Assembly (NCBI GenBank): GCA_028583605.1
Contig: CM053327.1
Span: 46,300,510-46,364,509 of the forward strand
DNA length: 64,000 nucleotides
Source: Dastarcus helophoroides
Lineage: Eukaryota; Arthropoda; Insecta; Coleoptera; Bothrideridae
Reading direction: 5' to 3'
The notes beneath the pieces are model-generated. The model was not told where the DNA came from. It saw only the letters and a program-made list of their open reading frames with translations, and searched no databases. Below are positions 25,001 through 37,000 of the stretch, piece by piece (the stretch's first letter is position 1; each line of letters opens with the position of its first letter). The position numbers and the translations under genes are program-made.

Positions 25001-28000
25001 ACCAGCAACAACTAAAATAAGTTTAAACTAAAAAAACTTGAATTTTATATTCGTTTTAATACCAAATTTCTGCAAAAACCTTGAAATTTGTAGAAAAATC
25101 TGTATTTAAAAAGAAAAATGTTTGCCAAAATTTCTGTTTTGTTGTTGAAACCAAGAAATATTAAAAAACACAAAAAAGTTGCAACATAGCTACAACAGTT
25201 GCAACAGAACAACAACTAAAATAAATTTAAAATATAAAAACTTAAATTTTATATTCGTTTTAACACCAAATTTCTGCAGAAACCTAGAATTTGTAGAAAA
25301 AGTATTTGAAAAGAAAAATGTTTGCCAAAATTTCTCTTTTAAAGTTTTGTTGAAGCTCGGAATTTTAATTAAATATCGAACACTCTACTTTTGGTCACCA
25401 GTTCAAATTTTCTAAAAAAAAGTGGAAATTTCGTGTGGAAAAAACGTGGAAACTTCGTGTGGAAGAAAAATGAAGTTTGGAAAAAAAAGTGGAAAATGGA
25501 CAGTCGAAATTTCGATTTATAAATTAATTTTTCTTTCAAAGCTTTCACCTTGACTTGCAATTTAGACTTCTTCTGTAAACTGTAAATTGATTCTTTTTAT
25601 TTAAAATTTGAAATAAAAGGTCGCGCTTAAATCCGGAATCTTGAGTACAAATTTTGAATTTATCTACGAAAAAATCTGAACATTTTTATTTTAGTAGCAA
25701 TAATTTTTGTTGAGTTTAAAAGTTCGACTTTTTGTTTAAATTTTTCTTAAAAATAAAAATTTTACTCGAAAGTGAAAATTTTACTCGAAAGTGAAAGTTT
25801 TACTCGAAAGTGAAAATTTTACTCGAAAGTGAAAATTTTGCGACAAGGTTAAAATTTTGCGACAAGGTTAAAATTTTTCTTAATAAGTCCCAAAAGTTTC
25901 AACTTCCAATTTCGAAAAAAAGTCGAAATTTATCAAATTAATTAACTTCTAAAAACCCTTTTATGACTTGAACTCCTATGAAATTATTCGTTACTACTTT
26001 ATTAACTTTGATTTTGATGGAACGGACTGGTCCTTGGTTATCTTCAAAAATTAAAACGCAGAACGTGTCCCCTGAAACCAAGAAAGATTAAAAAACACAA
26101 CAAAGGTTGCTGACTAACGCGTTTCGACAGCCAAACTGTCATCTTCAGAGAGAAACTGTTTCTCCAAAAAAAGATTAGTGTTGAGAAAAATAGAAAAAAA
26201 TCGAAAAAAAAGCCATAATTTCGAGAAAACTGTCGAAATTTCAAGAACAAAATCGAAATTTTCCTGAAAAAATTAAATTTTACGAAGAAAAGTAAAATTT
26301 TTGCCAATAAAGTCAAAGTTGATAAGGTAACCTCTGTTGTGTTTTTTAATCTTTCTTGGTTTCAGGGAACAAGTTTTGTATTTCAATTTTTGAAGATAAC
26401 CAAGGACCAATCCGTTCCACCAAAAAAACCTAAGTTATAAAAAGGACGAGTTTTGAAAAAAACTAATCATAATTCTGGGATAAAAACGAACATCAACGAC
26501 AAAAACGATTTGACAAAAGAAACGGAAATTTTCTAAAAGCTGCATTTTGACAAAATAGTAACATTTTGAGAAAAAACTCGAGATTTCCAAAACAGAAAGG
26601 ATCAGACTTTGAGCTTAGTCGAAATTTAGAAAATATTGAATATCAAAAAAGATGATTTTCCAGGTAAAAATGAAATTTTACGAAGAAAAGTAAAATTTTA
26701 CGAATATTCGAAATTAAAAAATAGTAACAGAATTTTACGAATAAAATCTAAGTTGTTAGAGCAACTTTTGTTGCGTTTTTTAATCTTTCTTGGTTTCAGG
26801 GGACAAGTCCTGTGTTTCAATTTCTATTTTATTAACGTTCTATAAGTCTTATTTTACGATATTTTGAGGCACATGAAATGAAAAATGACACCATAAAATA
26901 CTTACTATGCCCATGGAATGGTAGTGGGCAATTAGTAGATATGGCATGGTAAATAAGGTCGAGTACATAACACCTGCTGTGGCACTAAACAAAATAACGC
27001 CAATTTTGTGTTTCATCAAAGCCATCAAACACATCCCTAAGCAGTCAGTCAAAAGACCCAAAACGTAAATTTTTCTCGCCCTAAAAATACATACTGGTTA
27101 TTGCATTAAAATATAATAAAATTATACATCATTTTCAAACAAGATTAGTAAAAAAAACGTATGTTAGAAATATTTTCCAAAGATGGATCCACATCAATCG
27201 AAATTTATGTTCTGTTTTGTATTTTATAATTTAAAAAGTATTTCTTACGCAAGGGCACTTATTTTTTGATATAAATAGTTATTTTGTTTGTTAAACTGGA
27301 TCCACACAGACCTGTAACCAGGGGGAGGGGGAACTTTGGCTTCACACTAGATAGAACTGAATTTTCCAGATGTGCGACCTTTTTAAAAACCATTTTTAAT
27401 GAATCATTTTGTTTTCGTACCGAAATGCAAGGATGTTTTTTCAAATTTGGCGCCATTTCTTTTTATTAGAGACCGGATTTTAAGCACAATCAAGCAAGGT
27501 AAAAAGGTGAGCAAAATGTTAAATTAGGCAAAAACGGAAAGCTAAAGAAGGCACCAAAAAGGTAAAATACTCTAAGGCATTAACAGGCCAAAATTAACAA
27601 TTAACAAAAAAAAAAACATTTTAATATCTGAGTCGGAATTAGAAAAAATAATAGATTTTAGGTTATACTCAGGATATTCAGAAGGAGTATAACATTTTCA
27701 AATGAAGAAGCTCTTAAAATTTCGAGTTCATTCTCGAATTTTCGCCCTAAACCTTAAAATTTTTACCTTAAACTTCGAATTTTTTCCAAAATTTTGACAT
27801 TTAAATCTGAGATTTCGTTCTAGAAAGGTTTAAACTTTTCTTGAAATTTCTTTTTTTCTTATTTGAAATTTCAATCTTACGTTTTAAATATTATTAAAAT
27901 GATGTTGAATTTGCAGGTTTTTGAAGCTTAAATTCCCTATTTTGAAAAAAAATTTAAATTTTGAGAAGAATTGGAAATTTATACAAGCGATCTTTCGATA

Positions 28001-31000
28001 TTTTACACCAAATTTTGAGAAAAACTTGTATTTTGTGATAATAGTTTTACAGTTTTGGAATTTAAAATATTTAAATTTTTAATTCGGTTTTTGAATAAAA
28101 TTTTGAATGTTAGGCCTTTTACTAAAAAATCAAAATATCTTATAGGCCATTATTTTGAGAAGATATTTTCTTAATAAGTTATTTTTATGAATTTCTTCTA
28201 TAATTTTTCCAACATGGCGATTGAACTTTAAAAAAAATGTCTAAAATGTCGATTCTTTTATAAATTTGGAGTTTTACACTAAAACTTGACCATTTTTAAG
28301 TTGAAAAATTCAGGATTTTATTAATAACCTTAACCCATCAGCTTAATTCGAAATTTTTTGTTATGAAGTTGATTTGTTTATATTTCGATTACGATTTCGA
28401 CGCAAATTCGACTTTTTTCTCCAAAATTGGAATTCCAAGTGAAAACTTCCAAAAAAATACTGAAATTTCTATCTTAGTTATCAAATATCAACTTTAATTA
28501 AGAATTTATTTTACTTTTAATCACGACATTTCAAGTTTAAATTCATATTTTTAGAAACACTTGATTTATAAAATTTTTACAACTTTTTACGACTAGTTTA
28601 AAAATGTCAAGATTAAAGTCGAAATTTTGAAAAAAAAATGAGCTTAATGACTTAAGTTAATTTTTCAAAATTTTTACATTAGCACTGGTTCAAAATTCAG
28701 ACTTTTTCAAAATATTTTGACTTTCTAGATATTTAATTTATAAAAAATCCCCTGGCCATTTTGAGAAAACATTAAAAGTTTCAGGAAATATCAAAGTTTA
28801 TTTTTTGAATTTGGTTCAAGACAAAATATTAAGTGTTATCAGTTTTGTTGATAGATTTTCTATTTTGGAAATGATAGATTTTTTTTTAGAAAATCTGGAC
28901 TTCAAACCTTTTTTTTTCAAAAATTATAGCTTCTTTTACTTCGGATTTAGAGAGTAATTCTAAATGTCAACTTATTTCCAAAACTTCGAATTTAAAAAAC
29001 TAAAAATTTCGAGTTCGAACAGGTCATATTAAGAATTAACATATCCTAATTTTGTTCGGAAATTTACATTTTTAAAAAAGGTAATATTTTCAGAAGTGTT
29101 TAATACTGAATTTTGGTTATTTTTAAGTATAAACAGGGTCGTAATTAAACTTTTTTAAAACGAGTTTGTCCACTCTAAATGTAGACTTTTCTGGACATTT
29201 CGAATTAAAATTCCAAATTCAAAAAACTCAAGATTAAGTTCAGAATTTCGATATCTGACGTTTTTCGCAAAAATTTTGGCGAAATTTTTACGTTTCTAGA
29301 AAGAATCGAAGTTTAAAAAAATATTTGTGGGTTTGAAGTAAATACCAAGATTTTAAACTTTGAATTTTGAGAAAAAAAAAAGTAAAAGTATTAACATACT
29401 TCGCATTTAGCAAAAAATCTAATTCAAATTGAAAATTTCCAAAAAAAGGTCGAAATTTTAAGATTAAAGGTAAAACTTGCAAAAAAACGATAAAGAACTT
29501 TACAGCGAAAACTTTTTTTTTGAAATTCGGAAGAATCAAATGCATTTCGACATTACAAATTCAGATAGCAACAATAATTCCCAAAATTGCCCAAAATAAA
29601 AAACGTAGGAATTGAAGTTGTTGCCAGTTAGAAAAACAATTGGACGCGAAACTTGAACTTAAAAAAAAACATCTAATCTTCCAGAATTTAGAAAGAATAT
29701 CCAAATTGTAAATATTCGGGTGCAAACTTTAAATTTAAAATTAAAAGTTAAAATTATGGATTTGATCGAAATTTGAAAAAAATTTAAAAAAAAGGTTTTT
29801 CTCCAGCTGACTTCAAACTATGTCTTTAAATAGAGCACTTTCTATAGGCATTTTTAATACAAAACTGCAGGTTATAGAAGTCAAAGAGAAATTTTAGAAA
29901 AGGAATATCTTTCGAGTAATTTTATCATCTTAGGTTAGGTTAGGTTAGATTAGGTTAGATAAGATTAGGTTAGGTTAGGTTAGGTTAGGTTAGTTTAGGT
30001 TAGGTTAGGTTAGGTTAGGTTAGGTTAGGTTAGGTTAGGCTAGATTAGGTTAGGTTAGGTTAGGTTAGGTTAGGTTAGGTTAGGTTAGGTTAGGTTAGGT
30101 TAAGTTAGGTTAGGTTAGTATAGGTTAGGTTAGGTTAGGTTAGGTTACGTTACGTTAGGTTAGGTTACATTAGGTTAGGTTAGGTTAGGTTAGGTTAGGT
30201 TAGGTTAGGTTAGGTTAGGTTAGGTTAGGCATTTTTCATACAAAACTGCGGCTTATAGAAGTCAAAGATAAATTTTAGAAAAGGAATATCTTTCGAGAGC
30301 ACTTTCTATAGGCATTTTTCATACAAAACTGCAGGTCATAGAAGTCAAAGAGAAATTTTAGAAAGGGAATATCTTTCGAGTAATTTTATCATCTTAGGTT
30401 AGGTTAGGTTAGGTTAGGTTAGGCTAGATTAGGTTAGGTTAGGTTAGGTTAGGTTAAGTTAGGTTAGGTTAGTATAGGTTAGGTTAGGTTACGTTACGTT
30501 AGGTTAGGTTACATTAGGTTAGGTTACATTAGGTTAGGTTAGGTTAGGTTAGGTTAGGTTAGGTTAGGTTAGGTTAGGTTAGGTTAGGTTAGGTTAGGTT
30601 AGGTTAGGTTAGGTTAGGTTAGGTTAGGTTAGGCATTTTTCATACAAAACTGCGGCTTATAGAAGTCAAAGATAAATTTTAGAAAAGGAATATCTTTCGA
30701 GAGCACTTTCTATAGGCATTTTTCATACAAAACTGCAGGTTATAGAAGTCAGAGAAATTTTAGAAAAGGAATATCTTTCGAGTAATTTTATCATCTTAGG
30801 TTAGGTTAGGTTAGGTTAGATAAGATTAGGTTAGGTTAGGTTAGGTTAGGTTAGGTTAGGCTAGATTAGGTTAGGTTAGGTTAGGTTAAGTTAGGTTAGG
30901 TTAGTATAGGTTAGGTTAGGTTACGTTACGTTAGGTTAGGTTACATTAGGTTAGGTTAGGTTAGGTTAGGTTAGGTTAGGTTAGGTTAAGTTAGGTTAGG

Positions 31001-34000
31001 TTAGGTTAGGTTAGGTTAGGTTAGGTTAGGTTAGGTTAGGTTAGGTTAGGTTAGGTTAGGCATTTTTCATACAAAACTGCGGCTTATAGAAGTCAAAGAT
31101 AAATTTTAGAAAAGGAATATCTTCCGAGAAATTTTATCGTCTTACCCACACATCTGCTTTTATTTGGAAATTAAATTAAGATAAATAGGCAACGTTGTTG
31201 TTAAATTACATTGTTAGAATGTTAGAAGAATTAGACAATAATAATATTAATAGTAAAGTAGTATTGGACCGTGGTTTCTGAGCTCTAACCTAAACGCAAA
31301 CAAAGACTAGGTACTTTTAGCAGAAGGATCGCAGCCCCCCTCCGAAAAAAAACCTGGTTACGGGCCTGGATCCACATCAATAAAATTTTGTGTTGTTAGT
31401 TGTATTTGTCACAAGAACGGTTTTTGAATTGTATTTGGAGAGGTTGGGACGTACACAAACGAATTTGGCTGTATAACTAGCAAAGTAACTATTTACAGAA
31501 CAAAATAAGTACCTTGCGTGAAAAATATGTTTTTTAAAATATGAAAAATAGGTTTTTTAAAATGCAAAATACAACGCACAACACAATTTTTCATTGACGT
31601 GGATCCAGCCTTATACGAATCTATTTGATAAACAAATCTTGTCCCTTAAAACCAAAGAAGATTAAAAAATGTAACCACGGTTTCTCTTAGAGTTTCGATA
31701 GCCAAGCTATCATCTTCAGAGACATGCTAGAAACGTGTTGCTGTGATTCTTAATCTTTCTTGGTTTCAGGGGACAAAATTTGTATATCAATTTTTAAAGA
31801 TTACCAAAGACCAGTTCGTTTCACCAAAAAAAAAAAACGAATCCATTTGTGTGCGTCCTAAACTTATGTTGTGCGCTGTATTGGTCACAAAAAGTTGGGT
31901 TATATTTACGTTTTTTGAAGTGTATTTGAAGACAAGTGTCTTTGAAGACAAGTGTCTTTGAAGACAAGTGTCTTTGAAGACAAGTGTCTTTGAAGACAAG
32001 TGTCTTTGAAGACAAGTGTCTTTGAAGACAAGTGTCTTTGAAGACAAGTGTCTTTGAAGACAAGTGTCTTTGAAGACAAGTGTCTTTGAAGACAAGTGTC
32101 TTTGAAGACAAGTGTCTTTGAAGACAAGTGTCTTTGAAGACAAGTGTCTTTGAAGACAAGTGTCTTTGAAGACAAGTATCTTTGAAGACAAGTGTCTTTG
32201 AAGACAAGTGTCTTTGAAGACAAGTTTCTTTGAAGACAAGTGTCTTTGAAGACAAGTGTCTTTGAAGACAAGTATCTTTGAAGACAAGTGTCTTTGAAGA
32301 CAAGTGTCTTTGAAGACAAGTGTCTTTGAAGACAAGTATCTTTGAAGACAAGTGTCTTTGAAGACAAGTGTCTTTGAAGACAAGTGTCTTTGAAGACAAG
32401 TGTCTTTGAAGACAAGTGTCTTTGAAGACAAGTGTCTTTGAAGACAAGTGTCTTTGAAGACAAGTGTCTTTGAAGACAAGTGTCTTTGAAGACAAGTGTC
32501 TTTGAAGACAAGTGTCTTTGAAGACAAGTGTCTTTGAAGACAAGTGTCTTTGAAGACAAGTGTCTTTGAAGACAAGTGTCTTTGAAGACAAGTGTCTTTG
32601 AAGACAAGTTTCTTTGAAGACAAGTGTCTTTGAAGACAAGTGTCTTTGAAGACAAGTATCTTTGAAGACAAGTGTCTTTGAAGACAAGTGTCTTTGAAGA
32701 CAAGTGTCTTTGAAGACAAGTGTCTTTGAAGACAAGTGTCTTTGAAGACAAGTGTCTTTGAAGACAAGTGTCTTTGAAGACAAGTGTCTTTGAAGACAAG
32801 TGTCTTTGAAGACAAGTGTCTTTGAAGACAAGTGTCTTTGAAGACAAGTGTCTTTGAAGACAAGTGTCTTTGAAGACAAGTGTCTTTGAAGACAAGTGTC
32901 TTTGAAGACAAGTGTCTTTGAAGACAAGTGTCTTTGAAGACAAGTGTCTTTGAAGACAAGTGTCTTTGAAGACAAGTGTCTTTGAAGACAAGTGTCTTTG
33001 AAGACAAGTGTCTTTGAAGACAAGTGTCTTTGAAGACAAGTGTCTTTGAAGACAAGTGTCTTTGAAGACAAGTGTCTTTGAAGACAAGTGTCTTTGAAGA
33101 CAAGTGTCTTTGAAGACAAGTGTCTTTGAAGACAAGTGTCTTTGAAGACAAGTGTCTTTGAAGACAAGTGTCTTTGAAGACAAGTGTCTTTGAAGACAAG
33201 TGTCTTTGAAGACAAGTGTCTTTGAAGACAAGTGTCTTTGAAGACAAGTGTCTTTGAAGACAAGTGTCTTTGAAGACAAGTGTCTTTGAAGACAAGTGTC
33301 TTTGAAGACAAGTGTCTTTGAAGACAAGTGTCTTTGAAGACAAGTGTCTTTGAAGACAAGTGTCTTTGAAGACAAGTGTCTTTGAAGACAAGTGTCTTTG
33401 AAGACAAGTGTCTTTGAAGACAAGTGTCTTTGAAGACAAGTGTCTTTGAAGACAAGTGTCTTTGAAGACAAGTGTCTTTGAAGTTTGAAGACAAGTGTCT
33501 TTGAAGACAAGTGTCTTTGAAGACAAGTGTCTTTGAAGACAAGTGTCTTTGAAGACAAGTGTCTTTGAAGACAAGTGTCTTTGAAGACAAGTGTCTCTGA
33601 AGACAAGTGTCTTTGAAGACAAGTGTCTTTGAAGACAAGTGTCTTTGAAGACAAGTGTCTTTGAAGACAAGTGTCTTTGAAGACAAGTGTCTTTGAAGAC
33701 AAGTGTCTTTGAAGACAAGTGTCTTTGAAGACAAGTGTCTTTGAAGACAAGTGTCTTTGAAGACAAGTGTCTTTGAAGACAAGTGTCTTTGAAGACAAGT
33801 GTCTTTGAAGACAAGTGTCTTTGAAGACAAGTGTCTTTGAAGACAAGTGTCTTTGAAGACAAGTGTCTCTGAAGACAAGTGTCTTTGAAGACAAGTGTTT
33901 TTGAAGACAAGTGTTTATGAAGACAAGTGTCTTTGAAGACAAGTGTCTCTGAAGACAAGTGTCTTTGAAGACAAGTGTCTTTGAAGACAAGTGTCTTTGA

Positions 34001-37000
34001 AGACAAGTGTCTTTGAAGACAAGTGTCTTTGAAGACAAGTGTCTTTGAAGACAAGTGTCTTTGAAGACAAGTGTCTTTGAAGACAAGTGTCTTTGAAGAC
34101 AAGTGTCTTTGAAGACAAGTGTCTTTGAAGACAAGTGTCTTTGAAGACAAGTATCTTTGAAGACAAGTGTCTTTGAAGACGAGTGTCTTTGAAGACGAGT
34201 GTCTTTGAAGACGAGTGTCTTTGAAGACGAGTGTCTTTGAAGACGAGTATCTTTGAAGACGAGTGTCTTTGAAGACGAGTGTCTTTCAAGACGAGTGTCT
34301 TTCAAGACGAGTGTCTTTCAAGACGAGTGTCTTTCAAGACGAGTGTCTTTCAAGACGAGTGTCTTTCAAGACGAGTGCCTTTCAAGACGAGTGTCTTTCA
34401 AGACGAGTGTCTTTCAAGACGAGTGTCTTTCAAGACGAGTGTCTTTGAAGACGAGTGTCTTTCAAGACGAGTGTCTTTCAAGACGAGTGTCTTTCAAGAC
34501 GAGTGTCTTTCAAGACGAGTGTCTTTCAAGACGAGTGCCTTTCAAGACGAGTGTCTTTCAAGACGAGTGCCTTTCAAGACGAGTGTCTTTCAAGACGAGT
34601 GTCTTTCAAGACAAGTGTCTTTCAAGACAAGTGTCTTTCAAGACAGTTCAAAAAGCGTAAATATAACCCAACTTTTTGTGACCAATACAACGCACAACAT
34701 AAATTTTTATTGATGTGGATCCAGATAATAATGACGCGCACGAGCTTTCACGCATTATTGTGGTCTTTCTATCTATTTTACCCGAATTTGGTTATAAGTT
34801 TCTCAATAATTAAGGAATATAGAGCACACGATAAGGAATACATGGACATTCCCCAGCAACCAAATCTTATCCCTTCCTCGTAGAGGCTCCTTTCGGGACT
34901 ATCCAAAGGTGCCTGAAAAATTCCAAATTAATTAAAAATTAAATTACATAAATTAAATGGTATTTGTTATTACTAATTTAAACAGTATCTATTACTATTA
35001 ATTTAAACAGTAATATATTGTCAAATAAGGCGATTTACCGTAGGGCTGCCATTGAAAACTGCTTCTCCAACAAAATCCGTAAAGTATAAAGAGTAGCAAA
35101 CGTGTGCCATCCAAGAGAACAGATTCGTTAGACAGACAACTCGAATCGAATTTGGCATAAAAATTATACTTTTTAGATACATAAGCAAGGAAGCGTTGGG
35201 GGCAGGCGTAATGCTCATGGTTCTTTGTCGGCGAATTTCCTTAGATTCGGATTCACTCCTTTTAGACAAGTCGAATGGATGCTAAAATAAAAACAAGTTA
35301 AGTGGTCCCGTATTTTACGAGTTCTTCCATATTTTGGTAAATCCATATTTTGGTAAATCTATATTTTGAAAAATCCATATTTTGGTAAATCCATATTTTG
35401 GTAAATCCACATTTTGGTAAATCCATATTTTGCTAAATCCGCATTTGGAAAGAAATTTCCCGTATTTTTAAGAGTGCAACGGTAACACAAATTTTATAAA
35501 TAAGAAAGCATATTAGATCGACAGCACTATTTGTTGCAGACACGAATAAAAACATTAAAACAAATAAATTGATCCGTCAATTCAAGAAATTTGAAAACTC
35601 TTTCTGATTTTGCACAGTTTTTCTATTTTGGTGCAAAAATTGACATACAAATCTTGTCCCCTGAATCAAGAAATTTTTTTTCCTGTTAAATTCTAACTAT
35701 TCACTTAAAGCCGCAAACGAAGTCGCGGATAATATCTAGAATGCTACAGCTCGTCTTTATCCTAATATTAACAAATGATTTCTGGACGTAGACCCAGTCG
35801 GGCAACTACCTCCTCTCATCCGCCTCTCAGAAGCTAGGCTTTCCCTTTCATCCCTTTTCCCTTTCATCAAGGGATAATGCAACATTATCTATCGCTGCTT
35901 CAGATCGACTAAGAGAACAGCAGATACAGACGATTAATTGGGATTTCGAGATTATTCTGGAATGGGGTAAGAACAATTTGGTCGACTTCAATGCTTCAAA
36001 AACTCAGGCCGCGGTTTTCTCTAAGAAAACATCAAGGGATAATGCAACAAACATACTAATGGACGGTAAAAACCTTCCGATGGGATCTAATCTATCTATT
36101 CTAGAAGTGAATGCGAGCACTAACTTCTCTTGGGACGATCATGTGCGCGCCATTGGCAAATCCGCCCCTCAGAAGCTAGGTTTTTTTTTAGAGGTAAAAA
36201 GTACTTCACATCTCATCAGCGAGTAGAGCTTGTGTTTAAAAATAACTTTGAATCACGTCTATAAATAACTATATTTCGGTTCATTAGCTTTTAGTTTGTT
36301 TTACTTCAGTTCATTTCCCGTAACCTTGAAAGTATCCCTATACAGGATGTTACAAAAGTCCGGGCCGCTACTTCAGGAGCATATTCTACACATTAAAATA
36401 TGAAAAATGTTGAAATACATTTTTTTCTTTAAATTGCCTCCTAACGGAGATATGACCATTTAAAGATGGCGCCCCTAAAGTGGTTTTTTTACTACAAAAA
36501 GTTAACGGTTAGTAGCAAAGTCATGAAATTGGGCAAGCAGTTAAAGAATTGGATTAGGCATATTCTCATGTAACATATTTTTTAAATAAGCAGTAGCGTG
36601 GTGTGTAGGGGGTTGCCCGCGATTATTTTTTGCCGTAACTTTTTTGTATTGCAATATTTCGACACAAAAGTGCCATAATCGTAAAAAGCAACATTTTTTA
36701 TACAAAAAAGGTACTCTTTCTCAAAGTCGCTAAAAGTAGCCGTTTCCGAGAAAAAGGCGTTTAAATAATCCTATCCCGTCTTCGAAATTCTAACTAATTT
36801 GTATAAGAAAAAATAAGTTGGTCATGCAAACTGATCGTAAAGAAAACAATTGTACTTGACAATATCTGCCAGAGATTGACGTTGTGTCACTGATAAAATT
36901 TGGTCGTAAGCTGTAAACTTTAGCAGTTTTTGTTGTCAATAGTAAGTGTAGTAGTTTTTTAACTTTTTATTATTTTGATAAAATGGACTATTCAAATCAA

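Larger units (their letters stand above)
19082..25340. repeat. Complex satellite with nested 20-bp repeat
   Basis: About 25 head-to-tail units of roughly 200-300 bp. Each unit has a constant part (CTGCAGAAACCTAGAAATTTG, GAAAAATGTTTGCCAAAATT, GAAACCAAGAAATATTAAAA) and a variable number (1-9) of a 20-bp sub-repeat, GTTGCAACAGAGCAACAACA. Sub-repeat copy number explains the unit-length variation. Open frames across it, rich in Leu-Cys or Gln-Asn, are by-products of the repeat. The constant part shares about 35 bp with family B (the ACCAAGAAAGATTAAAAAAC region), suggesting descent from such an element. Confidence 0.9.
19067..26905. other. SLC45 last intron (7.8 kb), repeat-filled
   Basis: This intron is mostly the 19.1-25.3 kb satellite, followed by AT-rich degenerate sequence with a small TTTTACTCGAAAGTGAAAA tandem near 25755-25830 and family B fragments at 26.0-26.8 kb. 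No exon or other gene recognised inside it. Confidence 0.7.

Noticed and set aside
20187..25001. Cys/Leu-rich or Gln/Asn-rich short proteins across the satellite
   Set aside because: They arise from the 20-bp GTTGCAACAGAGCAACAACA repeat read in different frames, and truncate at each unit boundary.
19082..25340. CRISPR-like array (regular 20-bp repeats)
   Set aside because: There are no unique spacers; the repeats are contiguous and the host is an intron-bearing eukaryote.
29931..31060. A true chromosome end
   Set aside because: Exons of the same SLC45 gene lie on both sides and the arrays are interrupted and flanked by unique-type modules, so they are interstitial.
31787..34305. Giant open reading frames of 685-799 codons on the minus strand
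   Set aside because: They are translations of a 16-bp tandem repeat. Because 16 is one more than a multiple of three, the same 16-residue period appears in every frame; no stop word occurs on that strand. No codon bias, start context or conservation supports a protein.
34253..34883. Plus-strand ORFs of 124-144 codons at the right end of the minisatellite
   Set aside because: Here TTTCAA variants remove the TGA stop word present in TTTGAA, so the plus frames open by chance.
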